Both the position numbers and the translations under genes were made by a program. Under the pieces are notes generated by a model, which was given only the letters and a program-made list of their open reading frames with translations, was not told where the DNA came from and did no database searches. From the NCBI RefSeq assembly GCF_900107455.1, contig NZ_FNQB01000003.1:248001-312000 (forward strand): DNA of 64,000 bases. Reading direction: 5' to 3'. This document shows, in pieces, positions 1 to 8,381 of the stretch. How positions within the stretch are numbered: the first letter of the stretch is position 1; each line of letters begins with the position of its first letter. The DNA is from Asanoa ishikariensis (GTDB lineage Bacteria > Actinomycetota > Actinomycetes > Mycobacteriales > Micromonosporaceae).

Positions 1-619
1 AAGGCTGCTTCTTCGCTTCCTCGACCTGTGGACCGGTGGCGGCCACGAGGCGGGCGATCTCCTGATCGGTGAAGAACGGCGGCAGGTTCGCGTCGACGAG
101 CACCGCGCCGGAGACCAACTGTGGGTTCGCTCGCGCGAAGTACGTGGCGACCTCGCCCGCCTGCGAGTGCGAGACGAGGAGCACCTTCTGCGTCACGCCG
201 AGCTGGCGTAGGCCGGCCTCCAGGTCGGAGACGGCGGAGTGGACGTTCCACGGGCCGGGTAGCTCGTCGCTGTTGCCCAGACCCGCACGGTCGTACGTGA
301 TGATCATGGATCCGGTGTCTTGCGACAGTTTCGGGGCCAGGCGCTGCCAATAGGAGGAGTCCTCGCCGCCGCCGGCGTCCAGGACGATCGCGGGCAGGTG
401 TCCAGGGGTGACGTGGAAGGCCAGCCGACGTCCGTCGACGTTGACCATCTTCAGGGTCGAAGCCGCCGGGCTGGCTGGGGCCGAGGCACTGGGCGGAGCC
501 TGCGGGCCGGGGGCGGACGGCGGTGAGTTGCCGCACGCGGTCAACCCGGCTACGAGCGCTGCGGGCAGGACCAACGCCAGGGCGATGGAGCGACGCCGAG
601 ACCTTAGTTTCGCGGTCAT
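1..619 (-). CDS. Alpha/beta hydrolase lipoprotein (3' end outside window)
   Basis: The reading frame is open from the ATG at 617-619 to the window edge, so the C-terminal part is missing. The N-terminus is basic (MTAKLRSRRR), followed by a hydrophobic stretch and an LTAC lipobox, so this is predicted to be a secreted lipoprotein. A Pro/Ala/Ser linker follows the cysteine. The rest reads as an alpha/beta-hydrolase: an oxyanion-type DAGGGEDS segment, the conserved YDRAGLGNS motif, and the nucleophile elbow SHSQAG around residue 147, with Ser in the usual GxSxG place but the first Gly replaced by Ser. The Asp and His of the triad would lie outside or near the edge. The substrate cannot be told. 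The fold is fairly certain. Confidence 0.85.
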   Translation of the reverse strand, partial: MTAKLRSRRRSIALALVLPAALVAGLTACGNSPPSAPGPQAPPSASAPASPAASTLKMVNVDGRRLAFHVTPGHLPAIVLDAGGGEDSSYWQRLAPKLSQDTGSMIITYDRAGLGNSDELPGPWNVHSAVSDLEAGLRQLGVTQKVLLVSHSQAGEVATYFARANPQLVSGAVLVDANLPPFFTDQEIARLVAATGPQVEEAKKQP

Positions 620-802
620 GGAACTTCCTTGGAATCTCGGCAAGGCCCAGGGCAACCTCGCTGCGCCCGGCTTTGCCTGCGGTGCGGAACGAGATCAATC
701 CTGGGCTTCGCCGGCGTCCGGCACGATCCTGCTGACCGCAGCTTTTGAACGATGGAGAGCAGCAACACCACTCGGGGGTTGTCCCTACCTACCCTGGCTT
801 CG

Positions 803-1453
803 TCACTTCAGGGCCACCGTCACCCCGCCGGAGAATGGCGAGTCGTGTAGCTCGACCGTGGTGAGCTTCGTTCCCTTTGGTACGTCGAAGACCAGCGTTC
901 CCTTGAGTTGGTTGCCTGGGTTGATGTCCTGGAGGAACACGTCGGTGCCGTCGTTGGCGTACAGGCCCGCCGCGCCGTCGTGGGAGAACTCCGTGCCGTC
1001 GCCGTCGAACGCCTTCTGCGACGAGCCGTCGAACATCTGCGACTTGTTGCCGATGTTGCGGACGGACAGGTCGACGAGGCAGTACACGCCCAGGGCGTCT
1101 TCGCCGATCATGCTGTTGCCGACGCGGGTCGTACCGCAGGCGACTTTGGAGACCTTGAACTCGAACTTGCCGTCACGGGCGGCCTCGTTGAGCCCCGGCG
1201 TCGACACCTTCGGCGGCGCCTCGTCCACGGTGCCGCCGGCAGCGGTCACGGTGTCGGTCGTCGGGTCGTCGCCGCCGGCGTTCAGGGCGGCTATGCCGAC
1301 TCCGCCGCAGCAGAGCAGGAGGACCACGAACCCGCCGACGATCCACGGCGTCTTCGAACGCTTCTTTGCCGGCGGCGGGCCGAAATGCGGGACACCGCCG
1401 GGCGGCGGGAAGCCAGGCGGCGGGAAACTGGGCGGCGGGGGCTGGTAGGTCAT
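803..1453 (-). CDS. Membrane-anchored DUF4352-like protein
   Basis: A 216-residue protein. I start it at the ATG at 1451-1453 because the protein then opens with a Pro/Gly-rich cytoplasmic tail (MTYQPPPPSFPPPG), the usual form in actinomycetes, and longer in-frame starts add only low-complexity sequence. The tail is followed by one transmembrane helix (about residues 37-57) and an extracellular beta-rich domain with two cysteines (VACGT and VYCLVDL). The pattern VYCLVDLSVRNIGNKSQMF followed by a late GTLVFDVPKGT matches the DUF4352/Telokin-like immunoprotective family. The role is unknown; such proteins are cell-surface and often lipoprotein-like. It stands alone between the hydrolase and the ABC exporter. 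Confidence 0.75.
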   Translation of the reverse strand: MTYQPPPPSFPPPGFPPPGGVPHFGPPPAKKRSKTPWIVGGFVVLLLCCGGVGIAALNAGGDDPTTDTVTAAGGTVDEAPPKVSTPGLNEAARDGKFEFKVSKVACGTTRVGNSMIGEDALGVYCLVDLSVRNIGNKSQMFDGSSQKAFDGDGTEFSHDGAAGLYANDGTDVFLQDINPGNQLKGTLVFDVPKGTKLTTVELHDSPFSGGVTVALK

Positions 1454-1725
1454 GGCGGGGCTCCGTGTTCGGGACCGAGAGCGGCGGGATCGACGCGGCC
1501 GGGCGTCTCGATCCCGCGGGCGCCCGGCCGCAGAACCAGGTAACCGGACGAAACGCCCGAGAAAGCAAGAAGACACAGAAATCGGGAGTACGGCGGCCCG
1601 GGCCGTCCAGGCGGACTACCTCGATAGAGATCGTGAGACACCGTGGTGAAGCCAGGGTGAAACCGGGTCGCCGCAGTCTTCCTCTCAGGCGTGGCCGATC
1701 GGGCCGCGGTAACGGGAGGACTGGC

Positions 1726-2685
1726 ATGACACGCGTGCCATCAGGGGCGGCGGTCGAGGTGACCGGGCTGCGTAAGGCGTTCGGCGACAAGGTGGTGCTG
1801 GACGGGGTCGATCTCGAGGTCGCCAGCGGCACCGTCTTCGCCCTGCTCGGGCCCAACGGGGCCGGCAAGACCACCGCTGTGCGGATCTTGTCGACGTTGA
1901 TCCGTGCCGACGGTGGTCAGGCTCGCGTCGCCGGGCACGACCTGGTCAAGGAAGCCGACGAGGTACGGGGAGCGATCGGCGTCACCGGGCAGTTCTCGGC
2001 CGTCGACGACCTGCTCACCGGCGAGGAGAACCTGGTCCTCATGGCGGACCTGCACCACCTCGGCCGGGCCGAGGGCCGTCGCCGCACCGCCGAGCTGCTC
2101 GACCGCTTCGACCTCACCGACGCGGCCCGGAAGGTGGTGTCGACCTACTCCGGCGGCATGCGGCGCCGGCTCGACCTGGCGATGACCCTCGTCGGCGACC
2201 CACAGGTGATCTTCCTCGACGAGCCGACCACCGGCCTGGACCCCCGCAGCCGCCGCACCATGTGGGAGACGATCCGCAGCCTGGTGGCGAGCGGTGTCAC
2301 GATCTTCCTCACCACCCAGTACCTGGACGAGGCGGACGAGCTCGCCGATCGCATCGCCGTGCTCGACCAGGGCAAGGTCGTCGCCGTCGGCACCGCGGAG
2401 GAGCTGAAGCGAGGGCTGCCCGGTGGCCACGTCCGGCTGCGGTTCGCCGACCTCACCCAGGTCAGCGCAGCCGCGGGCCTCTTCCAAGACGCGACCAGGG
2501 ACGACGACGCACTCACTCTGGAAGTGCCCAGCGACGGCGGTGTACGCGCGCTGCGGAACTTGCTGGACCAGCTCGAACGAGAAGGCATCGAGGTCGAGGA
2601 CCTCTCCGTACACACGCCGGATCTTGACGATGTGTTCTTCGCCCTCACCGGGCACCCGACGGCGGAGAAGGAGGCGGTCCGATGA
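1726..2685 (+). CDS. ABC exporter ATP-binding subunit, DrrA-like
   Basis: A 319-residue ATPase. The start is the ATG at 1726, six bases after a strong GGGAGGA; longer frames read through non-coding sequence. It has Walker A GPNGAGKTT (about residue 45), signature YSGGMRRRLDLA, Walker B VIFLDEPTTGLD and an H-loop region reading TTQYLDEADELADR, followed by the C-terminal domain typical of daunorubicin-resistance (DrrA) ATPases, which ends VHTPDLDDVFFALTGH. It should power the permease encoded next, whose ATG overlaps its TGA by 4 bases. The likely role is export of a hydrophobic compound or drug. The substrate is not known; no biosynthetic cluster is adjacent. Confidence 0.93.
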   Translation: MTRVPSGAAVEVTGLRKAFGDKVVLDGVDLEVASGTVFALLGPNGAGKTTAVRILSTLIRADGGQARVAGHDLVKEADEVRGAIGVTGQFSAVDDLLTGEENLVLMADLHHLGRAEGRRRTAELLDRFDLTDAARKVVSTYSGGMRRRLDLAMTLVGDPQVIFLDEPTTGLDPRSRRTMWETIRSLVASGVTIFLTTQYLDEADELADRIAVLDQGKVVAVGTAEELKRGLPGGHVRLRFADLTQVSAAAGLFQDATRDDDALTLEVPSDGGVRALRNLLDQLEREGIEVEDLSVHTPDLDDVFFALTGHPTAEKEAVR

Positions 2686-3449
2686 GCGACGCGATGACGA
2701 TGGTGCGGCGGAACGTCCGGCATACGCGCCGGAACCCCGTCGTGGTGATCATGACCATCGCGCTGCCGGTGTTCATGCTTCTGTTGTTCGTCGGGATCTT
2801 CGGCGGCGCGCTCAACATCGGGCTGGGAGCGGCCGTCCAGGGTGACGACTACATCGACTACCTGGTGCCCGGCATTCTGCTGATGGCCGTCGGGTACGGG
2901 GCCAGCCAGACCGCCATGGCCGTCAACCAGGACGTGACCTCCGGCATCATCTCCCGGTTCCGCACGATGCGGATCTCCCGCACGTCGGTGCTCACCGGGC
3001 ACGTGATCGTGTCCACCGCCCGCACCTTGGTGAGCTCCGTGCTGGTCGTCGGTGTCGCCGTGCTGCTGGGTTACCGCCCCGACGCCGGCGTGAGCGAATG
3101 GCTGGCCGCGGTCGGGCTCGTCGCCTTGTTCACGCTCGCCCTGACCTGGCTCGCGGTGGCCGTCGGCCTGGCCGCCAAGTCGCCCGAGGGCACGACGCCG
3201 TTCCTGTTCGCGGTCCAGCTTCTGCCGTTCGTCAGCAGTGCGTTCGTGCCGCCGGATTCGATGTCCGGGGCCGTGCGGTGGTTCGCCACCCACCAGCCGT
3301 TCACGCCGATCATCGACGCGATGCGCGCTCTGCTGCTCGGCACGCCCGTCGACAACCACGGCATCGTCGCCGTGCTCTGGTGCGTCGGGCTCACGGTGGC
3401 CGGCTACGGCTGGGCGCGGCTGCTGTTCCGCCGGGATCCGGTGACCTGA
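2682..3449 (+). CDS. ABC-2 type permease, DrrB-like
   Basis: A 255-residue integral membrane protein that starts inside the stop of the ATPase gene (ATGA overlap), so the two are translationally coupled and form one exporter. It has six predicted transmembrane segments: an N-terminal helix near residues 24-46 (VVIMTIALPVFMLLLFVGIF), a LVPGILLMAVGYGASQTA segment, and a late segment after the conserved ATHQPFTPIIDAMRALLLG motif seen in DrrB-type permeases. The last 46 bases overlap the end of the convergent regulator gene, and a long hairpin lies about 35 bases past the stop. Confidence 0.92.
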   Translation: MSDAMTMVRRNVRHTRRNPVVVIMTIALPVFMLLLFVGIFGGALNIGLGAAVQGDDYIDYLVPGILLMAVGYGASQTAMAVNQDVTSGIISRFRTMRISRTSVLTGHVIVSTARTLVSSVLVVGVAVLLGYRPDAGVSEWLAAVGLVALFTLALTWLAVAVGLAAKSPEGTTPFLFAVQLLPFVSSAFVPPDSMSGAVRWFATHQPFTPIIDAMRALLLGTPVDNHGIVAVLWCVGLTVAGYGWARLLFRRDPVT

Positions 3450-6442
3450 GCCAGCGCCTCCGACTTCAGGTCCGCAGAGCCCAGGCCGGCGTACGACGAG
3501 ACCGCCTCGTCGTACGCCGGCCCGTCAGCTTGTCGCCCGATGGACGCGACCAGTTCCGGGGTCAGGTCCGGCCGCAGCCCGCGGACCATGCCGAACCGGG
3601 AAGCCAGAGCGATCAGCCGCGCCGCCTCGGGGCCGGACGAGGCCACCGCCATGGCCGTCAGCAGCGTCCCGCACACCGGCAACATGATCGGTGGCGCGGT
3701 CGGCAGCAACCCGGACAGCATCTCCGGCAGTGCGTCCACAATGTCCTGGACCTCGCCGAGGCGGCCGTAGTGCGCGTGTACGAGTACCGCGCCGGCCTCG
3801 ACCTCGAAGGGCCACAGACCGAACTCCGTGCCGAAACTGGCGGGGTCGGCCGGGCCCGCCGCCTGCCGCCATAGGCGCAGGCCGCCGTCGATGTCACCGC
3901 GGCCCAACTGGATCTGCGCCCGGGCGCACAGCTCGAAGCGTGCGGCGTCGACCGGGTCGTCGCCGCGATCCTGGGTAGCCGCAACGAGCTCGCGTTCGGC
4001 CTCGTCCCATGCGCCGCGCTGGAGATTGGCCTGCGCCAGCGCCCACCGGCCGCGGGTCATCGTGGACCAGCCCAGCCGCTCGGCCGTTTCCAACGCTGCC
4101 GAGATGTGCAGATAGGCCGCCTCGCCCGGCTCGACCATCAGGCACAGTTCGCCGACCCGGCTGTGGGCCAGCGCCCGGATCATCTCCATGTCGTCGGCCT
4201 GGAGGTGGGCAAGCATCCGCCGGGCCGCCGCCAGCGCCAACTCCGGCTCGTTGGCCTGCTCCCACCGGTAGCTGAGCACGTAGTTGGCCATGGCCGCCAG
4301 CAGTGGTGAGTCGGCCCCGGCCAGTGCCTCCAACGCCGCCGTGTCACGGGCCCGCAGCGCTAGGTCGATGGCCCGGATCGGGTTGTCCGGCGGTGGGGCC
4401 GGCAGCCGCCGCAGGACGGCCAGGGCGCGCAGCGGGCTCGCGTCCGGCATCACGAACCCGATCATCGCGTTCAGCACGGCGGCCATCCGGGTCGCCTCGA
4501 CGAGGTCGGGGCCAGGCCGGAAGTGGGACAGCACCCAGGTCGTGTCCCTGGTCAGCGCGACGAGGCGGGTGAAGTTGGACTCGGTGACCCAGAGGCTCCC
4601 GAGCCACGCCGCGGTCGCCGTGACGCTCGCGCCGTCCTGCCGGTCGAGCCCGTGGCGCAGGGCCTGGAGCAGGTTGTCCTGTTCGCTGCGCACGTTGTCC
4701 ACATCGGGCAGACCGAGCGCGTCGGGTGCCCACCACACGTCGGCGTCGCCGGCCCAGCCGAGGAAACGGTCGACGGCCGCGGCGGTCTCGCCGGCCTCCT
4801 CCCGGCGGGCGCTGCTGAACTCGCGCACGGTCTCCAGCATCCGGAAGCGGGTGCCGGACGCCCCCTCGGTAAGCCGGAGCAACGACTGGTCGACAAGTTG
4901 TTCCAGGACGGAGTCCGAGCCCAGCACGTGCCGGGCCGCGGCAGCGGTGAAGCCACCCGGGAACACCGACAGCGTGCGCATCGCCGCCTGGGCCGAGGGC
5001 GCGAGCAGGTGCCAGCTCCAGTCGATGACGGCGTGCAGCGTGCGGTGCCGGTCCGGGGCGTCCCTGGTGCCGCCGCGCAACAGCTCGAAGCGGTCGTCCA
5101 ACCGCCGGGCGATCTCGGTCACGGACATCACGCGTACGCGGGCCGCCGCGAGCTCGACCGCCAGCGGGAGCCCGTCGAGCCGGGTGCACAGCTCGGCCAC
5201 CACCGCCGGCGGCAGGTCGACGTCGGGCCGCGTCGCCCGCGCGCGCTGGCCGAACAGCTCGACCATGGTGGGGAGGTCCAGCGACGGCAGCGCGTACACC
5301 GACTCGGCCGCCAGGCGCAGCGGCGCCCGGCTGGTGGTCAGCACCCGCACGTCCCGGCTCGTCGACACCAGTGCGCGCACCAGTTCGGCGACGCCGTTCA
5401 CCACGTGCTCGCAGTTGTCCAGCACCAGCAGCGCGGCGCCGGGTCCGAGAGCGTCGAGAATCGCGTGTGCCGAACCCGCCGGCCGCGCCCCCAGTGCCGA
5501 GCCCACCTCGCCGGCCACGTCCGCGTCGGCCGCCACACCCGCGAGCCCGACGACGTGCACCGTCCGCTGCTCCGCCTGCCGGGCGACGGCATTGGCGAGC
5601 CGGGTCTTGCCGAGTCCGCCGGCCCCGACGATCGAGACCACCCTGGAGGTACGCAGCAGGTCGGCCACGGCGGCGACGTCCTTGTCCCGGCCGAGCATCG
5701 GGTTGGGCTCCTCCGACACGCCCTGCCGGACGGTCGGCGCGTCGCTGGCGAGCAGGCCCTGGTAGACGTCCCGCAGCGCCGGCCCGGGGTCGCTGCCCAG
5801 CTCCGCACGCAGTGCGCGCCGGTACGCGTCGTACCGGATTAGGGCTTCCGGGACCGCTTCGCAGCGCAGCAGCTCGGCCAGCACCTCCTCGTCGCGCGGG
5901 TGCGCGGCGGCCAGCTCCCGGAGCGGCTCGACGGCCTCGGCGGGTCGACCCAGCCGGGCCAGCGCGAGCGCGCGAGCCCGCCCCAGCGCGTGGAGAACGG
6001 GCACCCGGGCGGCACGCAGGGCGGCCAGCGGGTCGTCTCCCGGGTCGGCGGTCACGCCGGCACAGAGCGCGATGCCGGCCTCGGCTTCCCGGAGCGCGCC
6101 GGCATGCTCCCCCGCGCGGGCCGCCCGCTCGCTCGCCTCCGCGTGCAGCCGCACGGCCGACGCGTCGATCTGGTCCGGGCTCAGCGTGAGGCGGTAGCCC
6201 GTGGGTGTGGACGCGATGAGCTCAGGCCCGAGCCGCGCCCGCAGCCGGGACACCAGGATCTGCAGGGCCTTGGCCGGGTGGTCGGGGCGCTTCTGCGGCC
6301 ACAGGTCCTCGACGAGCCGGTTGGTGCTGCTGCCCGTGCGCGGTGAGTCGGCCAGGAGGGCGAGCAGGCTCCGGGGGCCAGAACCGGTGATCTCCTGCCC
6401 CCGGTAGGCCACCCGCGGCAGCAGGACCAGCTCGACCGTCAC
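3404..6442 (-). CDS. SARP/AfsR-like regulator with BTAD and NB-ARC domains
   Basis: A 1012-residue transcriptional regulator. Residues 1-90 form an OmpR-like winged helix (LVEDLWPQKRPDHPAKALQ and VSRLRARLG), residues 95-240 a BTAD bacterial transcriptional activation domain, and residues 245-560 an NB-ARC/STAND ATPase with Walker A VGAGGLGKT (about 272-280) and Walker B LLVLDNCEH. The remainder is TPR-like helical repeats. Proteins of this build activate antibiotic clusters or exporters in actinomycetes. It is convergent with the DrrAB-like exporter and overlaps it by 46 bases, so it may control that exporter, but this is inference. The GTG start at 6440-6442 has no Shine-Dalgarno; a TAGACT box 7 bases upstream points to a leaderless message. 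Confidence 0.9.
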   Translation of the reverse strand: MTVELVLLPRVAYRGQEITGSGPRSLLALLADSPRTGSSTNRLVEDLWPQKRPDHPAKALQILVSRLRARLGPELIASTPTGYRLTLSPDQIDASAVRLHAEASERAARAGEHAGALREAEAGIALCAGVTADPGDDPLAALRAARVPVLHALGRARALALARLGRPAEAVEPLRELAAAHPRDEEVLAELLRCEAVPEALIRYDAYRRALRAELGSDPGPALRDVYQGLLASDAPTVRQGVSEEPNPMLGRDKDVAAVADLLRTSRVVSIVGAGGLGKTRLANAVARQAEQRTVHVVGLAGVAADADVAGEVGSALGARPAGSAHAILDALGPGAALLVLDNCEHVVNGVAELVRALVSTSRDVRVLTTSRAPLRLAAESVYALPSLDLPTMVELFGQRARATRPDVDLPPAVVAELCTRLDGLPLAVELAAARVRVMSVTEIARRLDDRFELLRGGTRDAPDRHRTLHAVIDWSWHLLAPSAQAAMRTLSVFPGGFTAAAARHVLGSDSVLEQLVDQSLLRLTEGASGTRFRMLETVREFSSARREEAGETAAAVDRFLGWAGDADVWWAPDALGLPDVDNVRSEQDNLLQALRHGLDRQDGASVTATAAWLGSLWVTESNFTRLVALTRDTTWVLSHFRPGPDLVEATRMAAVLNAMIGFVMPDASPLRALAVLRRLPAPPPDNPIRAIDLALRARDTAALEALAGADSPLLAAMANYVLSYRWEQANEPELALAAARRMLAHLQADDMEMIRALAHSRVGELCLMVEPGEAAYLHISAALETAERLGWSTMTRGRWALAQANLQRGAWDEAERELVAATQDRGDDPVDAARFELCARAQIQLGRGDIDGGLRLWRQAAGPADPASFGTEFGLWPFEVEAGAVLVHAHYGRLGEVQDIVDALPEMLSGLLPTAPPIMLPVCGTLLTAMAVASSGPEAARLIALASRFGMVRGLRPDLTPELVASIGRQADGPAYDEAVSSYAGLGSADLKSEALAQVTGSRRNSSRAQP
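3484..3522. terminator. 17-bp perfect hairpin inside the 3' end of the SARP-like gene
   Basis: The arms 3484-3500 and 3506-3522 are exact reverse complements (17 bp) around a 5-base loop. The hairpin lies about 35 bases after the stop of the DrrB-like permease, so it can end the exporter transcript. It is also in the coding sequence of the opposing regulator, where it encodes the near-mirrored peptide AYDEAVSSYAG. No U-tract follows, as is common in actinomycetes. Confidence 0.7.
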
Positions 6443-6455
6443 TCACGAGAGTCTA
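6443..6455 (-). promoter_or_regulatory. Leaderless -10 box of the SARP-like regulator
   Basis: On the minus strand TAGACT (6450-6455) lies 7 bases before the GTG start at 6442. That is the TANNNT spacing seen for leaderless actinobacterial transcripts, and no ribosome-binding site is present. Confidence 0.5.
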
Positions 6456-6475
6456 GCCAGGGTGCGGCGTGCGCC

Positions 6476-7429
6476 TCAGGCCGCGAAACCGTCGATGGCC
6501 GCGCTGAGGTCGTCGCCGGTCAGGGGCCGCTGGAGGTCGCTGAGCAGGCGGGCCAGGGCGGGCAGCGCCCGCTCGTCATCGGCCAGGACGACGGCCACGA
6601 AGTCCTGGTCCGGGACCATCAGCATGGCCGCTCGGTAACCCGGCAGACGGCCGTTGACGAAAAGCTGGCCCGAGGGACCGAGCGCCCAGCCCAGGCCGTA
6701 CGCCATCGGGTCGTCCGGAGCCGTCCGTGGTCGCCGGGTCTCCGCCAGCAGGGTCGGGTGGCCGATGACTCGCTCGCCGAAGGTCAGCAGGTCCGGGACA
6801 CGCGACCACAGACCCCCGCTGGGGCGGCGGCCGCGGGGGTAGTCGGTCGCGCCGTCCCGGCTGATGACCGGCCCGCGCGAGGACGGGTCGAAACCGGTGC
6901 CGTCGAGCTGCCAGGGCCGCAGCAGGTTCATGAGCAGGGCCAGCTCGTACGACGTGCCGGTCACGGCCTCCAGCAGCGTGCCGGCCAGGAAGTAGTTGCC
7001 GTTGTTATAGGACCAGCGCTCCCCGGGGCGGCGCTCGCTGCCGGCGCGGACCACGAGCCGGGCGGCCTCCTGGAGCGCGAAGGTGCCGTCGCCCAGGCCG
7101 GCCACGGCCGACGCGTCCACGGACTCGCGTAGTCCGGACACCTGCCCGAGGATCTGCTCGACGGTGAGGCTCCGATCGGCCCGCCAGTCGCGCGCGAGGG
7201 CGGGAAGCAGGTCGATGGCCGGCGTGTGGAGCGCGATGCCCCGCTCGATCAGGGCCAGCCCCAGCACGGCGGACGTGAACGTCTTGGTCAACGACGCGAT
7301 CCGGAAGCAGGCGTCCACCTCCGCGTCGCGGGCGGCCACGCTTCTCGTGCCGCCCGCGGAAACACCGACCACAATGGAGGGTACGTCGCGGAGGTCAGCG
7401 CGCCGCGCGAGCGCGTCCTGGAGATTCAC
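6476..7429 (-). CDS. Serine hydrolase of the beta-lactamase class C / D-Ala-D-Ala carboxypeptidase family
   Basis: A 317-residue protein with the catalytic SxxK motif SLTK (Ser46, Lys49) and the second motif YNN (Tyr141-Asn143), as in class C beta-lactamases, esterases and DD-peptidases. The third HxG-type motif is less clear; FVNGRLPGYRAAM near the C-terminus is the likely site. There is no signal peptide, so a cytoplasmic esterase or peptidase is more likely than a secreted resistance enzyme. The GTG start lies 35 bases inside the 3' end of the upstream DMT transporter gene, so the two are cotranscribed and probably coupled. The substrate is unknown. Confidence 0.85.
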   Translation of the reverse strand: MNLQDALARRADLRDVPSIVVGVSAGGTRSVAARDAEVDACFRIASLTKTFTSAVLGLALIERGIALHTPAIDLLPALARDWRADRSLTVEQILGQVSGLRESVDASAVAGLGDGTFALQEAARLVVRAGSERRPGERWSYNNGNYFLAGTLLEAVTGTSYELALLMNLLRPWQLDGTGFDPSSRGPVISRDGATDYPRGRRPSGGLWSRVPDLLTFGERVIGHPTLLAETRRPRTAPDDPMAYGLGWALGPSGQLFVNGRLPGYRAAMLMVPDQDFVAVVLADDERALPALARLLSDLQRPLTGDDLSAAIDGFAA

Positions 7430-8309
7430 TCAATGGATCTTGCCCTACGCCCGTGGACGCCGTCGACACGAGCCCGGCCAGGACACCGCCGATCACCAGC
7501 AGGCCGCCGAGTACGTCGGTGGGACGCACCGGCTCGTCCAGGAGCAGGGCGGCGCTGGCGATGCCGAACAGCGGCACCAGCATCGCGAACGGCGCGATGG
7601 TGGAGGCGCCGTACCGGCTGATCAGGTGTCCCCAGGCGGCGAAGCCGCCCAGAGTGGCCGCGCCGGCGACGAACAGCACGGCGAAGACGGCGCTCGGTGT
7701 AACCTCCCGCAGTGCTTCGAGGTCCTTGGCGGGCCCGTCGACCAGGAGGGAGAGCAGGATCAGCCAGGGCGACGCGAGCGCGCTGACCCAGACCATGAAG
7801 CGCAGCATGTCCGTGGCACCGGCCTTCCTCGTGGCCACATTGGACAGACCCCAGGCGGCGGCAGCGGCTATCACCAACGCGAAGGCGCCGCCGGGCAGGT
7901 CGTCCCCGACGCCGACGGCCACGACCACCACGCCGACGGCGGCGACCGCCAGGCCGGCGATCCGGCGTCGCCCGGGTCGCTCCTTGAGCAGGAACACGGC
8001 CAGCAGGACCGTGAAGATCGCCTGGCTCTGGAGGACGAGCGAGGAGAGGCCGGCCGGCATCCCCGCCGCCATGCCGGCGAACAGCAGCGAGAACTTGGCG
8101 ACGCCGAGGGCCAGGGCGACGGCGAGGATCCAGCGCCACGGCACCCGGGGCCGGCCGACGAAGAAGACCGCCGGCACCGCCGCGAGGGTGAACCGCAGGG
8201 CGTTGAACAGCAGCGGCGGGAAGTGGTCGAGCCCGACCCGGATGACGACGAAGTTGACACCCCAGAGGGCGGCCACCCCGACGGCGAGGGCGATGTCGCG
8301 TGGTTTCAC
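7395..8309 (-). CDS. EamA/DMT-superfamily transporter
   Basis: A 304-residue protein with ten predicted membrane helices in two EamA repeats. The first opens with DIALAVGVAALWGVNFVVIR and the second with GGAFALVIAAAAAWGLSNVATRK, both carrying the W-G-x-N/S signature of drug/metabolite exporters of the RhaT/YdcZ type. It probably exports amino acids or other small metabolites. It begins at GTG 8307-8309 and diverges from a LysR gene 72 bases away, a classic arrangement in which the LysR protein controls the exporter. The serine hydrolase gene overlaps its end. Confidence 0.88.
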   Translation of the reverse strand: MKPRDIALAVGVAALWGVNFVVIRVGLDHFPPLLFNALRFTLAAVPAVFFVGRPRVPWRWILAVALALGVAKFSLLFAGMAAGMPAGLSSLVLQSQAIFTVLLAVFLLKERPGRRRIAGLAVAAVGVVVVAVGVGDDLPGGAFALVIAAAAAWGLSNVATRKAGATDMLRFMVWVSALASPWLILLSLLVDGPAKDLEALREVTPSAVFAVLFVAGAATLGGFAAWGHLISRYGASTIAPFAMLVPLFGIASAALLLDEPVRPTDVLGGLLVIGGVLAGLVSTASTGVGQDPLSESPGRARAAR

Positions 8310-8338
8310 GACGTTATCGTCTTTGCTGCGGATGGTTT

Positions 8339-8353
8339 AGCACCAGCGATGCT
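8339..8353. promoter_or_regulatory. Candidate LysR-type binding site
   Basis: AGCA-N7-TGCT is an inverted repeat in the 72-base divergent gap between the DMT transporter and the LysR gene, where LysR regulators usually bind. It is 15 bp long, the usual size, but does not fit T-N11-A exactly. Confidence 0.35.
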
Positions 8354-8369
8354 TTCTTCATCGTCCAGG

Positions 8370-8381
8370 TAGTCTCGCTAC
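8370..8381 (+). promoter_or_regulatory. Leaderless -10 box of the LysR gene
   Basis: TAGTCT at 8370-8375 is followed by six bases and the ATG at 8382. There is no Shine-Dalgarno, so transcription probably starts at the A of the start codon. Confidence 0.55.

Noticed and set aside
408-1448. Long plus-strand ORFs over the first 1.5 kb
   Set aside because: They are antisense to the lipoprotein hydrolase and DUF4352-like genes, have low-complexity Pro/Arg/Ser-rich products and no protein motifs.
4284-5842. Plus-strand ORFs of 439-493 codons opposite the SARP-like gene
   Set aside because: They are mirror frames of a high-GC gene; products are Ser/Arg/Ala-rich and without domains, while the minus strand has clear BTAD and NB-ARC motifs.
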